This document shows, piece after piece, positions 43,627 to 52,054 of a stretch of 64,000 bases of DNA (position 1 is the first letter of the stretch; each line of letters begins with the position of its first letter). The notes beneath the pieces are model-generated. The model did not search any database. It saw only the letters and a list, made by a program, of their open reading frames with translations, and was not told where the DNA came from. Origin of the DNA: Cellulomonas pakistanensis (GTDB lineage: Bacteria; Actinomycetota; Actinomycetes; Actinomycetales; Cellulomonadaceae); contig NZ_BONO01000024.1 in the NCBI RefSeq assembly GCF_016862755.1, positions 1 to 64,000 of the forward strand, in the 5' to 3' direction. Position numbers and translations under genes: made by a program.

Positions 43627-43917
43627 CTACGGACGCGGGTCGACCCGGCGCCAGCGCTTCTCGTCCCGCCGCTGCCCCATCCCCGCCGCGCACCGCGGGC
43701 ACACCCGGCCGACCTCGTCGGCGTGCCGGCCGGTCGCGGGCTGGACGTCGGCCCACCGGACGTGCGCGAACCTCTCGAGCCCCGACTTGTGCAGCGACAG
43801 GCCGCAGACGGTCTCGTTCCGGCCCGGCTCCCAGGCGTGCACCTCGCCGGCGGGGACGCGGACCCCGTCGGGGTCGGTCCACCGGCTGGAGGCGGCCACG
43901 GAGGCGGACTTCGGCAC
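43627..43917 (-). CDS. Small actinobacterial zinc-ribbon-like protein
   Basis: A 96-residue protein: SASVAASSRWTDPDGVRV, EVHAWEPGRNETVCGLSLHKSG, FAHVRWADVQPATG, then EVGRVCPRCAAGMGQRRDE. The Cys residues (CGLSLH and CPRC) resemble a zinc ribbon or treble-clef site. I recall similar short uncharacterised proteins in related actinobacteria. GTG 43917 is chosen because TAGCGT (43930-43925) lies 7 bases upstream; the longer GTG at 43953 has no such signal. Its stop abuts the GNAT fragment. Confidence 0.75.
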   Translation of the reverse strand: MPKSASVAASSRWTDPDGVRVPAGEVHAWEPGRNETVCGLSLHKSGLERFAHVRWADVQPATGRHADEVGRVCPRCAAGMGQRRDEKRWRRVDPRP

Positions 43918-43968
43918 GCCGTCGACGCTAGCCCCGACGCGCGGCCCCGGCACCCCGGTGGGCGCGCG

Positions 43969-45465
43969 TCAGCCCGAGTGCGCCGCGCCGTCGAGCGCGA
44001 ACCGCACGGTGCGCTCCGCCACCGACGCCTCGGCCAGCCGGACCCGGACGTCCGTCCCGAGCGGCAGCGCCGCGCCGGCGACCCGCCCGCGGACCGCCGG
44101 GTCCCGGAGCTGCACGACTCCTGTGCCGCCGTCGTCCCGCACGTCGACCACGACGGCGTCGAACTCCTCGCCCACCCGGTCGCCGAGCAGCGCGGCCTCC
44201 ACCAGGTCGACGCAACCGCGCTCGTAGGCCGAGGCGCGCCGGTCCCCCGCCGTCATGAGGCCCGGCAGGTCCGGCAGGGCGTCCCGCGCCCACGCGGGGA
44301 CCTCGGTACCGGCCGACACCGCGAGGCAGACCTCGCCGACGAACCGGTCGACGAGCCGCCGCAACGGCGCGGTGGTGTGCGCGTACGGGGCGGCGATCGC
44401 GGCGTGCAGCGGCTGCTCGGGCGCGCCGCCGTCGAGCGCGACGTACGCGGCGCCGCGCAGCAGCGTGGTCGCCTCGGTCAGCAGCGCCGCGTGCGCCGGG
44501 ACGGCGGCGTCGAGCCCGCGCACGACGGTCGCGTGGTCCGCGCCGTCCGGCCACGCCACCCCGAGCACGCGGGCGGTCGACCGGAGGCGCTCGACGTCGC
44601 GCGGGTCGGCGGGCGGCAGGGTGCGCAGGACGCCGACGCCGGCGTCGAGCATGAGCCGCGCGGCCGACATGCCGGTGAGCAGCGAGATCTGGGCGTTCCA
44701 CTCCTCCACCGGCAGGGTCGCCCGGCTGGTGAGCGACCAGCGCCCGCGGGCGTCGACCTCGACGACCTGCTCGGGCGTCGGGAGCGTCAGGCCACCGCGG
44801 GCGACCTCGGCGGCCTGTCGGAGCCGGCCGACCGCGCGCAGCAGGACGAGGGTCTCGTCGGCGCTGCCGTCGTCGAGCGCCCGCTGCGCCCCGTCGTAGG
44901 TGAGCTGGGCGCGGCTGCGGACCGTCGCCCGGCGCACGCCGACGTCGGTCGGCGCGCCGTCCGCGTCGAGGTCGATCTCCCACAGCAGGGCGGGCGCGTC
45001 CTGGCCGGGCAGCAGGCTGGCGGCGCCCTCGGACAGCGCGGGCGGGTGCAGCGGGGTGCGGCCGTCGGGCGCGTACAGCGTCACGACCCGCCGCCGCGCC
45101 TCGGCGTCGACCGCCCCGCCCGGGCGGACCCAGGCGGCGACGTCCGCGATGGCGTACCGGACCCGGTAGCCCGCGCCGCGCCGCTCGAGGTGCACCGCCT
45201 GGTCCAGGTCGCGGGACCCCTCGGGGTCGATCGTCACGAACGGGACGTCCGTGGCGTCGACGCGGGCGGGCGCCCCGCCGGGCACCGGCGCGGGGCCCTC
45301 CGCGAGGACGGCGTCGACCTCCGCGAGCACGTCGGCGGGGAACGCGGCGGGGACGTCGAGCTCGGCGCGCAGGGCGTCGAGGCCCCCGCGGACGGCGGCG
45401 TCGACCCGGCGGGCGTCGTCGGCGGCGGTCGGCGCGGGGCGGAGACGGACGTGGCGTCGGGGCAC
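43969..45465 (-). CDS. RNB-domain ribonuclease (RNase II/R family)
   Basis: A 498-residue 3'-5' exoribonuclease of the RNB family. The N-terminal cold-shock domains of RNase R are missing. The RNB core runs from about 70 to 390: FVTIDPEGSRDLDQAVHLE with the catalytic Asp cluster near 75-90, PPALSEGAASLLPGQDAPALLWEID, LTGMSAARLMLD and YAHTTAPLRRLVDRF (RNase signature near 362-376). A short S1-like C-terminal region follows. The GTG at 45465 is 6 bases after TAGGCT (45477-45472). Actinobacteria have several such short RNB proteins. Confidence 0.9.
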   Translation of the reverse strand: MPRRHVRLRPAPTAADDARRVDAAVRGGLDALRAELDVPAAFPADVLAEVDAVLAEGPAPVPGGAPARVDATDVPFVTIDPEGSRDLDQAVHLERRGAGYRVRYAIADVAAWVRPGGAVDAEARRRVVTLYAPDGRTPLHPPALSEGAASLLPGQDAPALLWEIDLDADGAPTDVGVRRATVRSRAQLTYDGAQRALDDGSADETLVLLRAVGRLRQAAEVARGGLTLPTPEQVVEVDARGRWSLTSRATLPVEEWNAQISLLTGMSAARLMLDAGVGVLRTLPPADPRDVERLRSTARVLGVAWPDGADHATVVRGLDAAVPAHAALLTEATTLLRGAAYVALDGGAPEQPLHAAIAAPYAHTTAPLRRLVDRFVGEVCLAVSAGTEVPAWARDALPDLPGLMTAGDRRASAYERGCVDLVEAALLGDRVGEEFDAVVVDVRDDGGTGVVQLRDPAVRGRVAGAALPLGTDVRVRLAEASVAERTVRFALDGAAHSG

Positions 45466-45553
45466 GCCGCGAGCCTAGGGCCGGACCGGGGCGGGTGCCC
45501 GGCGGTGGCCCCGGTCAGACGTCGGGGTCCGCGCGGTCCGCGGCCCCCGGACC

Positions 45554-45588
45554 CTCGCGCCGCCGGCCGATCGATCCGGCGGCGCGAG
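45554..45588 (-). terminator. Hairpin terminating the ebo-type operon
   Basis: A perfect 13-base stem (45554-45566 with 45576-45588) with a 9-base loop lies 18 bases after the stop of the last cluster gene. No T-run follows. It marks the end of the eight-gene operon. Confidence 0.7.
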
Positions 45589-45606
45589 AACCGGGCGGTG
45601 GGCAGG

Positions 45607-47013
45607 TCAGACTGCGGCCGCCGCCCCGAGGCCCTGCAGCTCGAGCACCGCCGAGCGGATCGCCGCCGCCGGCACCGCGTCGCCCGCCGCCAGCGCGGCC
45701 GCGACGGTCGGCGGCACGTCCGGGTCGGAGCACAGCACGACGGGGGCGTCGACCACCGACGTGGGCAGCCGCCCGTGGCTGCCGGCCACCCGGGCCGGGT
45801 CGAGCGGCGTGGTCGACATGGCGTACCGCAGGCCCAGCTTCTTCTTGAGCAGGTTCAGCCCCGCGCGCGCCTTGGCGGCGCCGTCGGCGAAGAACAGCTC
45901 GGCCGGGTCGTAGCCCGGCTTGCGGTGGATGTCGACGCCCCGCGCGTAGTCGGGCGCCCGGTCGTCGTCGAGCCAGAAGTAGTAGGTGAACCACGCGCCC
46001 GGCTCGGCGACGACGACGAGCTCGCCGGACCGCTCGTGGTCGAGGCCGTACCGGGCCTGCGCGGCGCGGTCGAGCACCTCGTCGACGCCGGGCACGCCCC
46101 GCAGCAGCGCCGCGACGCGCGGGACGTCGGCCGGGTCGGCGACGTAGACGTGCGCCACCTGGTGGTCGGCGACGGCGAACGCCCGGGAGGTCCACGGGTC
46201 GAGCTGCTCGCCGTTCGCCTGGGTGTAGACGTGCAGCAGGCCCTCCTCGCGGAGCAGCCGGTTGAGGTGCACCGGTCGGGACGCCGGCTCGATGCCGTAC
46301 TCCGACACCGCGAGCACGGTGGCACCGCGGGCCTCGGCGTCGTCCAGCAGCGGGGTCAGCGCCCGGTCGAGCTCGGCCGCCGCGGCGTCGGCCCGCGGGT
46401 CGAGCGGCCCGAACCGCTGCAGGTCGTAGTCGAGGTGCGGGACGTACGCCATCGTCAGGTCCGCGGGTCGCGTCGCCATGAGGTGCCGGGTGGCCGCGAC
46501 GATCCACTCGGTCGAGGCGATCGACGCCGTCGGACCCCAGTACTGGAACAGCGGGAAGTCGCCCAGCCGGTCGACCAGCTCGTCGTGCAGGGCCGGCGGG
46601 CGGACGTAGGCGTCCGGGGACTTCCGGCCGTCGGCGTGGTAGACCGGCCGGGGCGTGACGGTGACGTCGGTGGACATGCCCATCGCGTACCACCAGCAGA
46701 CGTTCGCGGCGGAGTACCCCGGCTCGGCACGGCGGGCGGTCTCCCAGACCTTCTCCCCCGCGACCAGCCGGTTGTGCTGGCGCCACAGGTGCACCTCGCC
46801 GAGCTCGCGGAAGTACCAGCCGTTGCCGACGACGCCGTGCTGCGCCGGGGCGAGGCCGGTCAGCATCGTCGACTGCACGGAGCAGGTGACGGCCGGGAGC
46901 ACCGTGCGCAGGCCGGCCCGCCAGCCGCCGTCGGCGAGGCGGGACAGGCGCGGCATGTGCGTCAGGGCGCGCGGGGTCAGCCCGACGACGTCGAGCAGCA
47001 GCAGGGGCCTCAT
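45607..47013 (-). CDS. eboF: EboF-like type I phosphodiesterase/nucleotide pyrophosphatase
   Basis: A 468-residue alkaline-phosphatase-superfamily protein. The N-terminus MRPLLLLDVVGLTPRAL holds the first metal Asp. TVLPAVTCSVQSTMLTGLAPAQHG supplies the Thr nucleophile near 42 and is the type I phosphodiesterase signature. DVTVTPRPVYHADGRK, AYVPHLDYDLQRFGP and VLAVSEYGIEPA, with HVYVADPADVPR later, complete the metal sites. In ebo clusters a protein of this class is named EboF; the letter rests on recalled nomenclature. The start overlaps eboE by 4 bases (ATGA). Confidence 0.8.
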   Translation of the reverse strand: MRPLLLLDVVGLTPRALTHMPRLSRLADGGWRAGLRTVLPAVTCSVQSTMLTGLAPAQHGVVGNGWYFRELGEVHLWRQHNRLVAGEKVWETARRAEPGYSAANVCWWYAMGMSTDVTVTPRPVYHADGRKSPDAYVRPPALHDELVDRLGDFPLFQYWGPTASIASTEWIVAATRHLMATRPADLTMAYVPHLDYDLQRFGPLDPRADAAAAELDRALTPLLDDAEARGATVLAVSEYGIEPASRPVHLNRLLREEGLLHVYTQANGEQLDPWTSRAFAVADHQVAHVYVADPADVPRVAALLRGVPGVDEVLDRAAQARYGLDHERSGELVVVAEPGAWFTYYFWLDDDRAPDYARGVDIHRKPGYDPAELFFADGAAKARAGLNLLKKKLGLRYAMSTTPLDPARVAGSHGRLPTSVVDAPVVLCSDPDVPPTVAAALAAGDAVPAAAIRSAVLELQGLGAAAAV

Positions 47014-48233
47014 GCGGTCCTCCGGTGGACGGTGCGGTGCTCGTGGGGACCCTCGTGGGCGTCCTGGTCCTCGTCCCACCAGGACGCGCGGTCGAGGTGG
47101 TCGGCGGCCCACCGGACCTCGGCGGCGATCCCCGCCACCAGGTCGTCCGCGGCGCGTGCCGCGAGGTCGTCGGGCAGGACGGCCCAGGTGTAGGTCTCGA
47201 CGTCGAGGTGCGCGGCGTCGCCGTGCGGGCCGCGCAGGACGGCGGTGACGGCGTCGCGCAGGACGTCGGTGGTGGCGGACAGCGGCGGTGCCGGGCGGGC
47301 GTGCAGCGGCACGTGCACGTGGACCCGCCAGGGGCCGTCCCCGGGCAGCCCGCCGGGCTCGGCGAGCGCGTCGGGCAGGTCGTCGGCCCGGCGCACGACT
47401 CCCCCGCTGCGCTCGCGCACCTGGTGCAGGTAGCGCGGCTCGGCGAACCGGGCGACCGCCGCGCGCGAGGCCGGGTCGGCGGGCTGCTCGACGTGCAGGG
47501 CGGCGGACGCCTGCACCTTGACGACCCGCAGGCCCGCCTGCCGGATGCGGCGCACCGCGGCGACCGGGTCGGCGAACGACACGGCCAGGTGGCAGGTGTC
47601 CAGGCAGACGCCGACGTGCTCGGGGTCGATCCGCCCCGGCGCGGTGCCGAGGCGCGGCTCGAGCCAGCCGACCACGTCGGCCACGGTGTCGAGCACGCAG
47701 CCGGGCTCGGGCTCGACGGCGAGCCGCACGGTCCGCCCGGTGCGCGCGGCGAGGTCGCGGAGGCCGGCCGAGACCTCGGCCAGCGCGCCGGTCGCGGCGG
47801 CGTCGTCGGCCGCCGACCACGGCTCGCGCCAGGCGAGCGGCAGGGTGGAGATCGACCCGTCGACGCCGTCCGGCAGCAGGTCGGCGAGCACCTCGGCGCA
47901 CGCCAGCGTGTACGCCGCACGAGCCGGGTCCGCCCAGGTCGGCGAGTACACCGCGTGCTTGACGACCTCGGCGTGGAAGCCGCCGTACGGGAACGCGTTC
48001 AGGGTGTGCACGGTCAGCCGGTGCGCGGCGAGGGCCGCCCGCAGCCGGTCGCGGTCGGCCGGGCTCGCGGCCAGCCGGTGCGCGAGGTCGGCGGGCAGCC
48101 ACAGCCCGACGCCGAGGGTGTCGAGCCCCGCCGCCTCGCGCACGGGCCCGGCGTACCGGTCGAGCTGGGCCAGCACGCCGTCGAGGTCCTCGGCCGGGTG
48201 GACGTTGGTGCAGTAGGACAGCGGCATGGTCAT
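47010..48233 (-). CDS. eboE: Metabolite traffic protein EboE (xylose-isomerase-like TIM barrel)
   Basis: A 407-residue TIM barrel. The start MPLSYCTNVHPAEDLDGVLAQLD is diagnostic of EboE. DRLRAALAAHRLTVHTLNAFPYGGFH, KHAVYSPTWADP, LAVEPEPGCVLDTVADV and VGVCLDTCHLAVSFADP follow, with the metal-site Glu, Asp and His of the AP endonuclease 2 fold. In cyanobacteria the ebo proteins move a scytonemin precursor to the periplasm; the substrate in actinobacteria is unknown. It overlaps TatD-like eboB upstream and eboF downstream by 4 bases each. Confidence 0.88.
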   Translation of the reverse strand: MTMPLSYCTNVHPAEDLDGVLAQLDRYAGPVREAAGLDTLGVGLWLPADLAHRLAASPADRDRLRAALAAHRLTVHTLNAFPYGGFHAEVVKHAVYSPTWADPARAAYTLACAEVLADLLPDGVDGSISTLPLAWREPWSAADDAAATGALAEVSAGLRDLAARTGRTVRLAVEPEPGCVLDTVADVVGWLEPRLGTAPGRIDPEHVGVCLDTCHLAVSFADPVAAVRRIRQAGLRVVKVQASAALHVEQPADPASRAAVARFAEPRYLHQVRERSGGVVRRADDLPDALAEPGGLPGDGPWRVHVHVPLHARPAPPLSATTDVLRDAVTAVLRGPHGDAAHLDVETYTWAVLPDDLAARAADDLVAGIAAEVRWAADHLDRASWWDEDQDAHEGPHEHRTVHRRTA

Positions 48234-49105
48234 GCGCGTACCCCGCGCAGCACGGAGGAGCCCTCGAACGTCGCCGGCGCGGGAGGAGCCTCCGCGACGA
48301 AGCCCGGGACCGGGTCGAGCACGAGGTTGCCGGACTGCCCGTAGAACTCGACGGGGTTCCGCCACAGCACGCGGTCGACGTCGTCCTCGGTGAAGCCCTG
48401 CTCGAGCATCGTCATCCCGGTGCGCCAGGTCTTCAGCGGGTCGGACCGGCCCCAGTCGGCGGCGGAGTTCACGATCATCCGCTCGGTGCCGTACTCGCGC
48501 AGGATCGCGACCATCCGGTGCTCGTCCATCTTGGTGTCGGGGTAGATGGAGAACCCGGCCCACGCGCCCGCGTCCCGGACCGCGGCGACGGTGGTCTCGT
48601 TGAGGTGGTCCACCAGCACGTGCTCCGGCGGCAGGCCCGACTCGCGCACGACGTCGAGGGTCCGCCGCGTGCCGGCCTGCTTGTCCCGGTGCGGCGTGTG
48701 CACGAGGACGGGCAGCCCGGCGTCCCGCGCGAGGGCGAGCTGCCGGGCGAACGCCTCGTCCTCGGCGGGCGTCATCGCGTCGTAGCCGACCTCGCCCACC
48801 GCGACGACGCCGTCCTTCGCGAGGTACCGCGGGATGAGGTCGAGGACCTCGGTGCACCGGGGGTCGTTCGCCTCCTTCGGGTTGAGGGCGATCGTCGCGT
48901 GGTGCCGGATGCCGAACTGCGCCGCGCGGAACCGCTCCCAGCCGAGCAGGGCGTCGAAGTAGTCGACGAACGAGCCGACGCTGGTCCGCGGCTGCCCCAG
49001 CCAGAACGCGGGCTCGACGATCGCGCGGACGCCGGCGGCGTACATCGCCTCGTAGTCGTCGGTGGTCCGGCTGGTCATGTGGACGTGCGGGTCGAAGATG
49101 CGCAT
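48230..49105 (-). CDS. eboB: TatD family hydrolase (EboB-like)
   Basis: A 291-residue metal-dependent hydrolase. MRIFDPHVHMTSRTTDDYEAM gives the HxH site. ALNPKEANDPRCTEVL, VVAVGEVGYDAMTPAEDEAFARQL (metal Glu), LPVLVHTPHRDK and ILREYGTERMIVNSAADWGRSDPL (late Asp) are typical. ATG 49105 overlaps the eboA stop by one base and has a GAGGAG site. The GTG one codon earlier is an alternative. Cytoplasmic. Within ebo clusters its role is undefined; TatD proteins can be nucleases, but cluster context suggests a small-molecule substrate. Confidence 0.85.
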   Translation of the reverse strand: MRIFDPHVHMTSRTTDDYEAMYAAGVRAIVEPAFWLGQPRTSVGSFVDYFDALLGWERFRAAQFGIRHHATIALNPKEANDPRCTEVLDLIPRYLAKDGVVAVGEVGYDAMTPAEDEAFARQLALARDAGLPVLVHTPHRDKQAGTRRTLDVVRESGLPPEHVLVDHLNETTVAAVRDAGAWAGFSIYPDTKMDEHRMVAILREYGTERMIVNSAADWGRSDPLKTWRTGMTMLEQGFTEDDVDRVLWRNPVEFYGQSGNLVLDPVPGFVAEAPPAPATFEGSSVLRGVRA

Positions 49106-50061
49106 CACGGCTCCTCGGTCTCGGCGGTGCGGGTCGGGGCGGGGACGAAGCCGCCCGGGTCGTCGGCGCCCGGGCCGCGGTCGGCGGCGGGGGCCGGGGC
49201 GGTCAGGCGGGCCAGGTCGTCGGGGACGGCGCGGCCGGCGGCCCGGCGCTCGGCGGCGAGGTCGCGGGCCATCCGGGCCAGCTCGTCGTCGGCCCGCTCG
49301 TCCAGCGCGGCGACCGCGTCGAGGCTGGTCCCCTGGAACACCAGCTTCACGACGGCGTGCCGCCAGGTGTGCTGGTCGAGGTGCGCGGCGGCGAACGGCC
49401 CGACCGCGGCGGCGACCAGGGAGGTGTCGTTGGCCCGGAGCGCGTCCGCGGCCAGGTCCCGGCCGACCGCGACGAGCGGCCCGGGCAGGTCGCGCCCCGC
49501 GGCGAGGGTCAGGACGTCCAGGCCGCGGAGGACCCCGCGGCGCTCGGCGGTGTCGCCCTCGCGGTACAGGTCGGCGAGGTGCTCGGCGAGCCGCTGGGCG
49601 TCGCCGCGGTGGGCGGCGTCCAGGGCCAGGACGACCGCCGCGCGCGCGGCGTCGTCGACGGTGCCGTGCACGACGCCGGCCGGGTCGGTGCCGGGGCGCA
49701 GCGGGTCGCGGCCGACCCGGCGGCCGGCGAGCGGGAACACGCCGTCGGCGGCGCGGGGGTCACGCCGGACCTCGGCGAGGGCGTCGGCGAGCCAGCCGGC
49801 GTGCGGGGCGCGCGCGGCGGCGACCACGGCGGTGGGCGTCGCGGCGCGCGGGCCTGCCGGCGAGTCGGCGGAGGACGGGGCTGGGGGCGGCGGGGCTGCG
49901 GCCGGCGGGGCTGCGGCCGGCGGGCCGGCGGGCGACGGAGATGCCGCCGGCGGGGCCGCGGGCGGTCGTGCCGCGACGCCCGCGCCGGACGGGGCGGCAG
50001 GGACTGCGCCCGTCGGGGCGGCGGGTGGTGCGGCGGGGTCGGACGACGTCATCGGCGTCAC
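49105..50061 (-). CDS. eboA: EboA domain protein with long Pro/Ala-rich N-terminus
   Basis: A 318-residue protein. The C-terminal part (about 85-285) carries the EboA domain: WLADALAEVRRDPRAADGVFPLAGRRVGRDPL, LADLYREGDTAERRGVLRGL, and ALRANDTSLVAAAVGPFAAAHLDQHTWRHAVVKLVFQG, the most diagnostic block. The first 80 residues are nearly only Pro, Ala, Ser and Gly, a disordered extension not expected in other EboA proteins. Start GTG 50061 follows a GAGAGGGAG site by 7 bases; ATG 50052 is the alternative. EboA has no known activity. Confidence 0.82.
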   Translation of the reverse strand: MTPMTSSDPAAPPAAPTGAVPAAPSGAGVAARPPAAPPAASPSPAGPPAAAPPAAAPPPPAPSSADSPAGPRAATPTAVVAAARAPHAGWLADALAEVRRDPRAADGVFPLAGRRVGRDPLRPGTDPAGVVHGTVDDAARAAVVLALDAAHRGDAQRLAEHLADLYREGDTAERRGVLRGLDVLTLAAGRDLPGPLVAVGRDLAADALRANDTSLVAAAVGPFAAAHLDQHTWRHAVVKLVFQGTSLDAVAALDERADDELARMARDLAAERRAAGRAVPDDLARLTAPAPAADRGPGADDPGGFVPAPTRTAETEEP

Positions 50062-50075
50062 GGGGTCACTCCCTC

Positions 50076-50981
50076 TCAGCGAGCGGGTTCGGGCAGGGGG
50101 TCGGGGTCGGGCGCGTGGTCGGTCGCCCGCACCCACGCCGCCCGGATCGCGGCGGACGAGGCGCGGACCTGCCGCGGCGCGTCCCACGAGTGCCGGGGCA
50201 GCTCGACGGAGACGACCCCCGCGTACGCCCCGGCCGCGGCGGTCGCCAGCGCCGACAGGGCCGCCGGCAGGTCGAGGTCGCCCTCCCCGAACGGCCGGTG
50301 GTCGTGGTGGGTGCGCGGCATGTCGTCGATCTGCACGTGCGCGAGGTGCGGCCCCGCGGCGGCGAGGGCGCCGGCGACGCCGCCGGGCTCGACGACGAGG
50401 CAGTGCCCGACGTCGACGGTCAGGCCGAGGGCGGCCGGGTCGCCGAGGTCGGCGCGCAGCCGCAGGGCGTCCGCGACGGTCTCGACGTGCATGCCGGGCT
50501 CCGGCTCGAGGGCCAGCCGGACGCCGTGGTCCCCGGCGTGCCGGACCAGCCCGGGCAGGCGCTCGCGCAGCCGGTGGTCGGCGGCGGTCGCGGGCACGTC
50601 CGCGCCCCGGACGCCGGAGAACAGCTGGACCGCCGGGGCGCCGAGCGCGGCGGCGACCTCGACGGCCCGGCGCAGGTACGCGACCCGGGGCGTGGCGTCG
50701 GCGTCGACGAGCGCCGGGGCGTGCTTGCGGCGCGGGTCGAGCAGGTACCGGGTGCCGGTCTCCACGACGACCCGCATCCCGCGGCCGCCGTGCGCGCGGG
50801 CCAGCCGGTCGCGCAGGGCGGCGAGGTCGGCGGCGGGGGCCCACGGGTCGAGGTGCGGGAAGCCGAGGGTCAGCGCCACGGCGTCGTACCCCGACTCCTC
50901 GAGCAGGTCGAGCGCCGCGGGCAGCGGGTGGTCGCCGAGGCCGTTGGTGCCGTAGCCGAGGGCGAACGGGAGGCCGGTCAC
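50076..50981 (-). CDS. Sugar phosphate isomerase/epimerase-like TIM barrel
   Basis: A 301-residue AP-endonuclease-2-fold protein: LPFALGYGTNGLGDHPLPAALDLLEESGYDAVAL, VVVETGTRYLLDPRRKHAP, AVQLFSGV, LALEPEPGMHVETVADA, LGLTVDVGHCLVVEPG, HVQIDDMPRTHHDHRPFGEGDLDL and VVSVELPRHSWDAPRQVR. The Glu, Asp, His and Glu metal ligands are all present, so an active isomerase, epimerase or lyase is likely. It overlaps the UbiA gene stop by 4 bases. It is the second barrel of this type in the operon, besides EboE and the gene at 53217. Confidence 0.82.
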   Translation of the reverse strand: MTGLPFALGYGTNGLGDHPLPAALDLLEESGYDAVALTLGFPHLDPWAPAADLAALRDRLARAHGGRGMRVVVETGTRYLLDPRRKHAPALVDADATPRVAYLRRAVEVAAALGAPAVQLFSGVRGADVPATAADHRLRERLPGLVRHAGDHGVRLALEPEPGMHVETVADALRLRADLGDPAALGLTVDVGHCLVVEPGGVAGALAAAGPHLAHVQIDDMPRTHHDHRPFGEGDLDLPAALSALATAAAGAYAGVVSVELPRHSWDAPRQVRASSAAIRAAWVRATDHAPDPDPLPEPAR

Positions 50982-52054
50982 GTCTCGCTCACCGCCCGCG
51001 GGCCGGTGGCCCGGCGCAGCAGCGCGCCCGCGGCGGCGACGGCGCCGAGCACCAGCGCGGCACCGGGCCGCCCGGCGCGCGCCGCCCACGCGGCCTGCAG
51101 CGGGATCATCGCCCGGATGCCGGCGCCGGTGGCGGCGCGGGCGGCCGGGGCCGTCGGCGTCCGCGCGGCCCGCACCTGGGCGGGCAGGCACTGCGCGAGG
51201 TACGCGGCGGCGGCCAGCGCGGCGGCGATCGTCGCGCGGGTGCCGACCGGGGGTCGAGTGGACGATCCTGCCCGACACGCCGCGGGTGTGTCGAGCAGGA
51301 TCTTCCACTCGACGGCGCGCGAACCCAGGGCCGCGCCCGCCACCGCGAGCGAGCCCGCCGCCACCGCACCGGCGACCGCGCGGGTCGTGCCGTGCACCTC
51401 GCCGCGGGACAGCACGGTGACGCCGGCGGTGTGCGCGGCGAGCGCGGCGGCCGCGGGCGCCGCGGCGCGCAGGTGGGCGACACCCGCGCCGAGCAGGACG
51501 TCGAGGCCCCGGCACGCCGCCATCGCGACCGGTCCGGCGGCGGTGTCCTTGAGCCGGGCGTCGTACAGCCAGATGCACCCCGCGAGCGGGACCGCGACGG
51601 CGAGCGAGCGACGGCCGCCGCCGGCCGCGGCCAGAGCCAGCCCCGCGGCGCCGAGCACCGCCGCCACGCCCAGGGCGCGCCCCGGCGTGACCCGCCCCGA
51701 CGGGATCGGGCGCTCGGGCCGCTCGACGGCGTCGACCTCGCGGTCGGCCCAGTCGTTGAGCGCCATGCCGCCCGCGTAGAGGCACGCGGACGCCAGCGGC
51801 AGCAGCGCCCGCCGGCCGGCGAGCGGCAGCCCGGCGGACGACGCCCCCGCGACGGTGTCCCCCAGCACGGTCAGCACCGCGGGCGCGCGGACGAGCTCGA
51901 GGTGGTCGCGCAGGGTGCCCCGCGCGGCCGCACCGGGCGAGGCCCCGTCGAGGTCGTCGGTTCCGCGCGAGGTCGTCGGTCGCGCCGGGGCCCCGAGCGC
52001 GGAACCGACGACCTCGCGCGGGAGCACCGCCGGCCCGCCGGTGGCCGGCCTCAC
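50978..52054 (-). CDS. eboC: UbiA family prenyltransferase (EboC-like)
   Basis: A 358-residue integral membrane prenyltransferase with about eight hydrophobic segments. The first Asp-rich motif is [22 protein letters not shown] near 97-117, and the second site is WLYDARLKDTAAGPVAMAACRGLD near 160-185. The GTG overlaps the previous stop as GTGA. Two inverted-repeat elements lie inside the reading frame: one encodes residues near 13-36 ahead of the first helix, the other residues near 248-267 between helices. Both are unlike other UbiA proteins and look like in-frame insertions. Confidence 0.82.
   Translation of the reverse strand: MRPATGGPAVLPREVVGSALGAPARPTTSRGTDDLDGASPGAAARGTLRDHLELVRAPAVLTVLGDTVAGASSAGLPLAGRRALLPLASACLYAGGMALNDWADREVDAVERPERPIPSGRVTPGRALGVAAVLGAAGLALAAAGGGRRSLAVAVPLAGCIWLYDARLKDTAAGPVAMAACRGLDVLLGAGVAHLRAAAPAAAALAAHTAGVTVLSRGEVHGTTRAVAGAVAAGSLAVAGAALGSRAVEWKILLDTPAACRAGSSTRPPVGTRATIAAALAAAAYLAQCLPAQVRAARTPTAPAARAATGAGIRAMIPLQAAWAARAGRPGAALVLGAVAAAGALLRRATGPRAVSET
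51253..51313. repeat. 61-base palindromic element inside the UbiA gene
   Basis: A 19-base left arm (51253-51271) pairs with 51295-51313 with a single mismatch. Inside, CGACAC (51273-51278) pairs with GTGTCG (51288-51293) around the same centre. The element sits in a loop between membrane helices and is translated without breaking the frame. Confidence 0.8.
51949..52016. repeat. 68-base palindromic element near the 5' end of the UbiA gene
   Basis: Perfect 20-base arms (51949-51968 and 51997-52016) flank a 28-base centre that contains a further direct copy of GAGGTCGTCGGT (51969-51980). The 12-mer is therefore present three times, twice direct and once inverted. It encodes the N-terminal tail ahead of the first membrane helix. 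Confidence 0.85.

Noticed and set aside
51240..51320. Inserted mobile element or transposon end in the UbiA gene
   Set aside because: There is no transposase and no target duplication was visible. The inverted repeat is short and the frame is intact, so a palindromic element is the better description.
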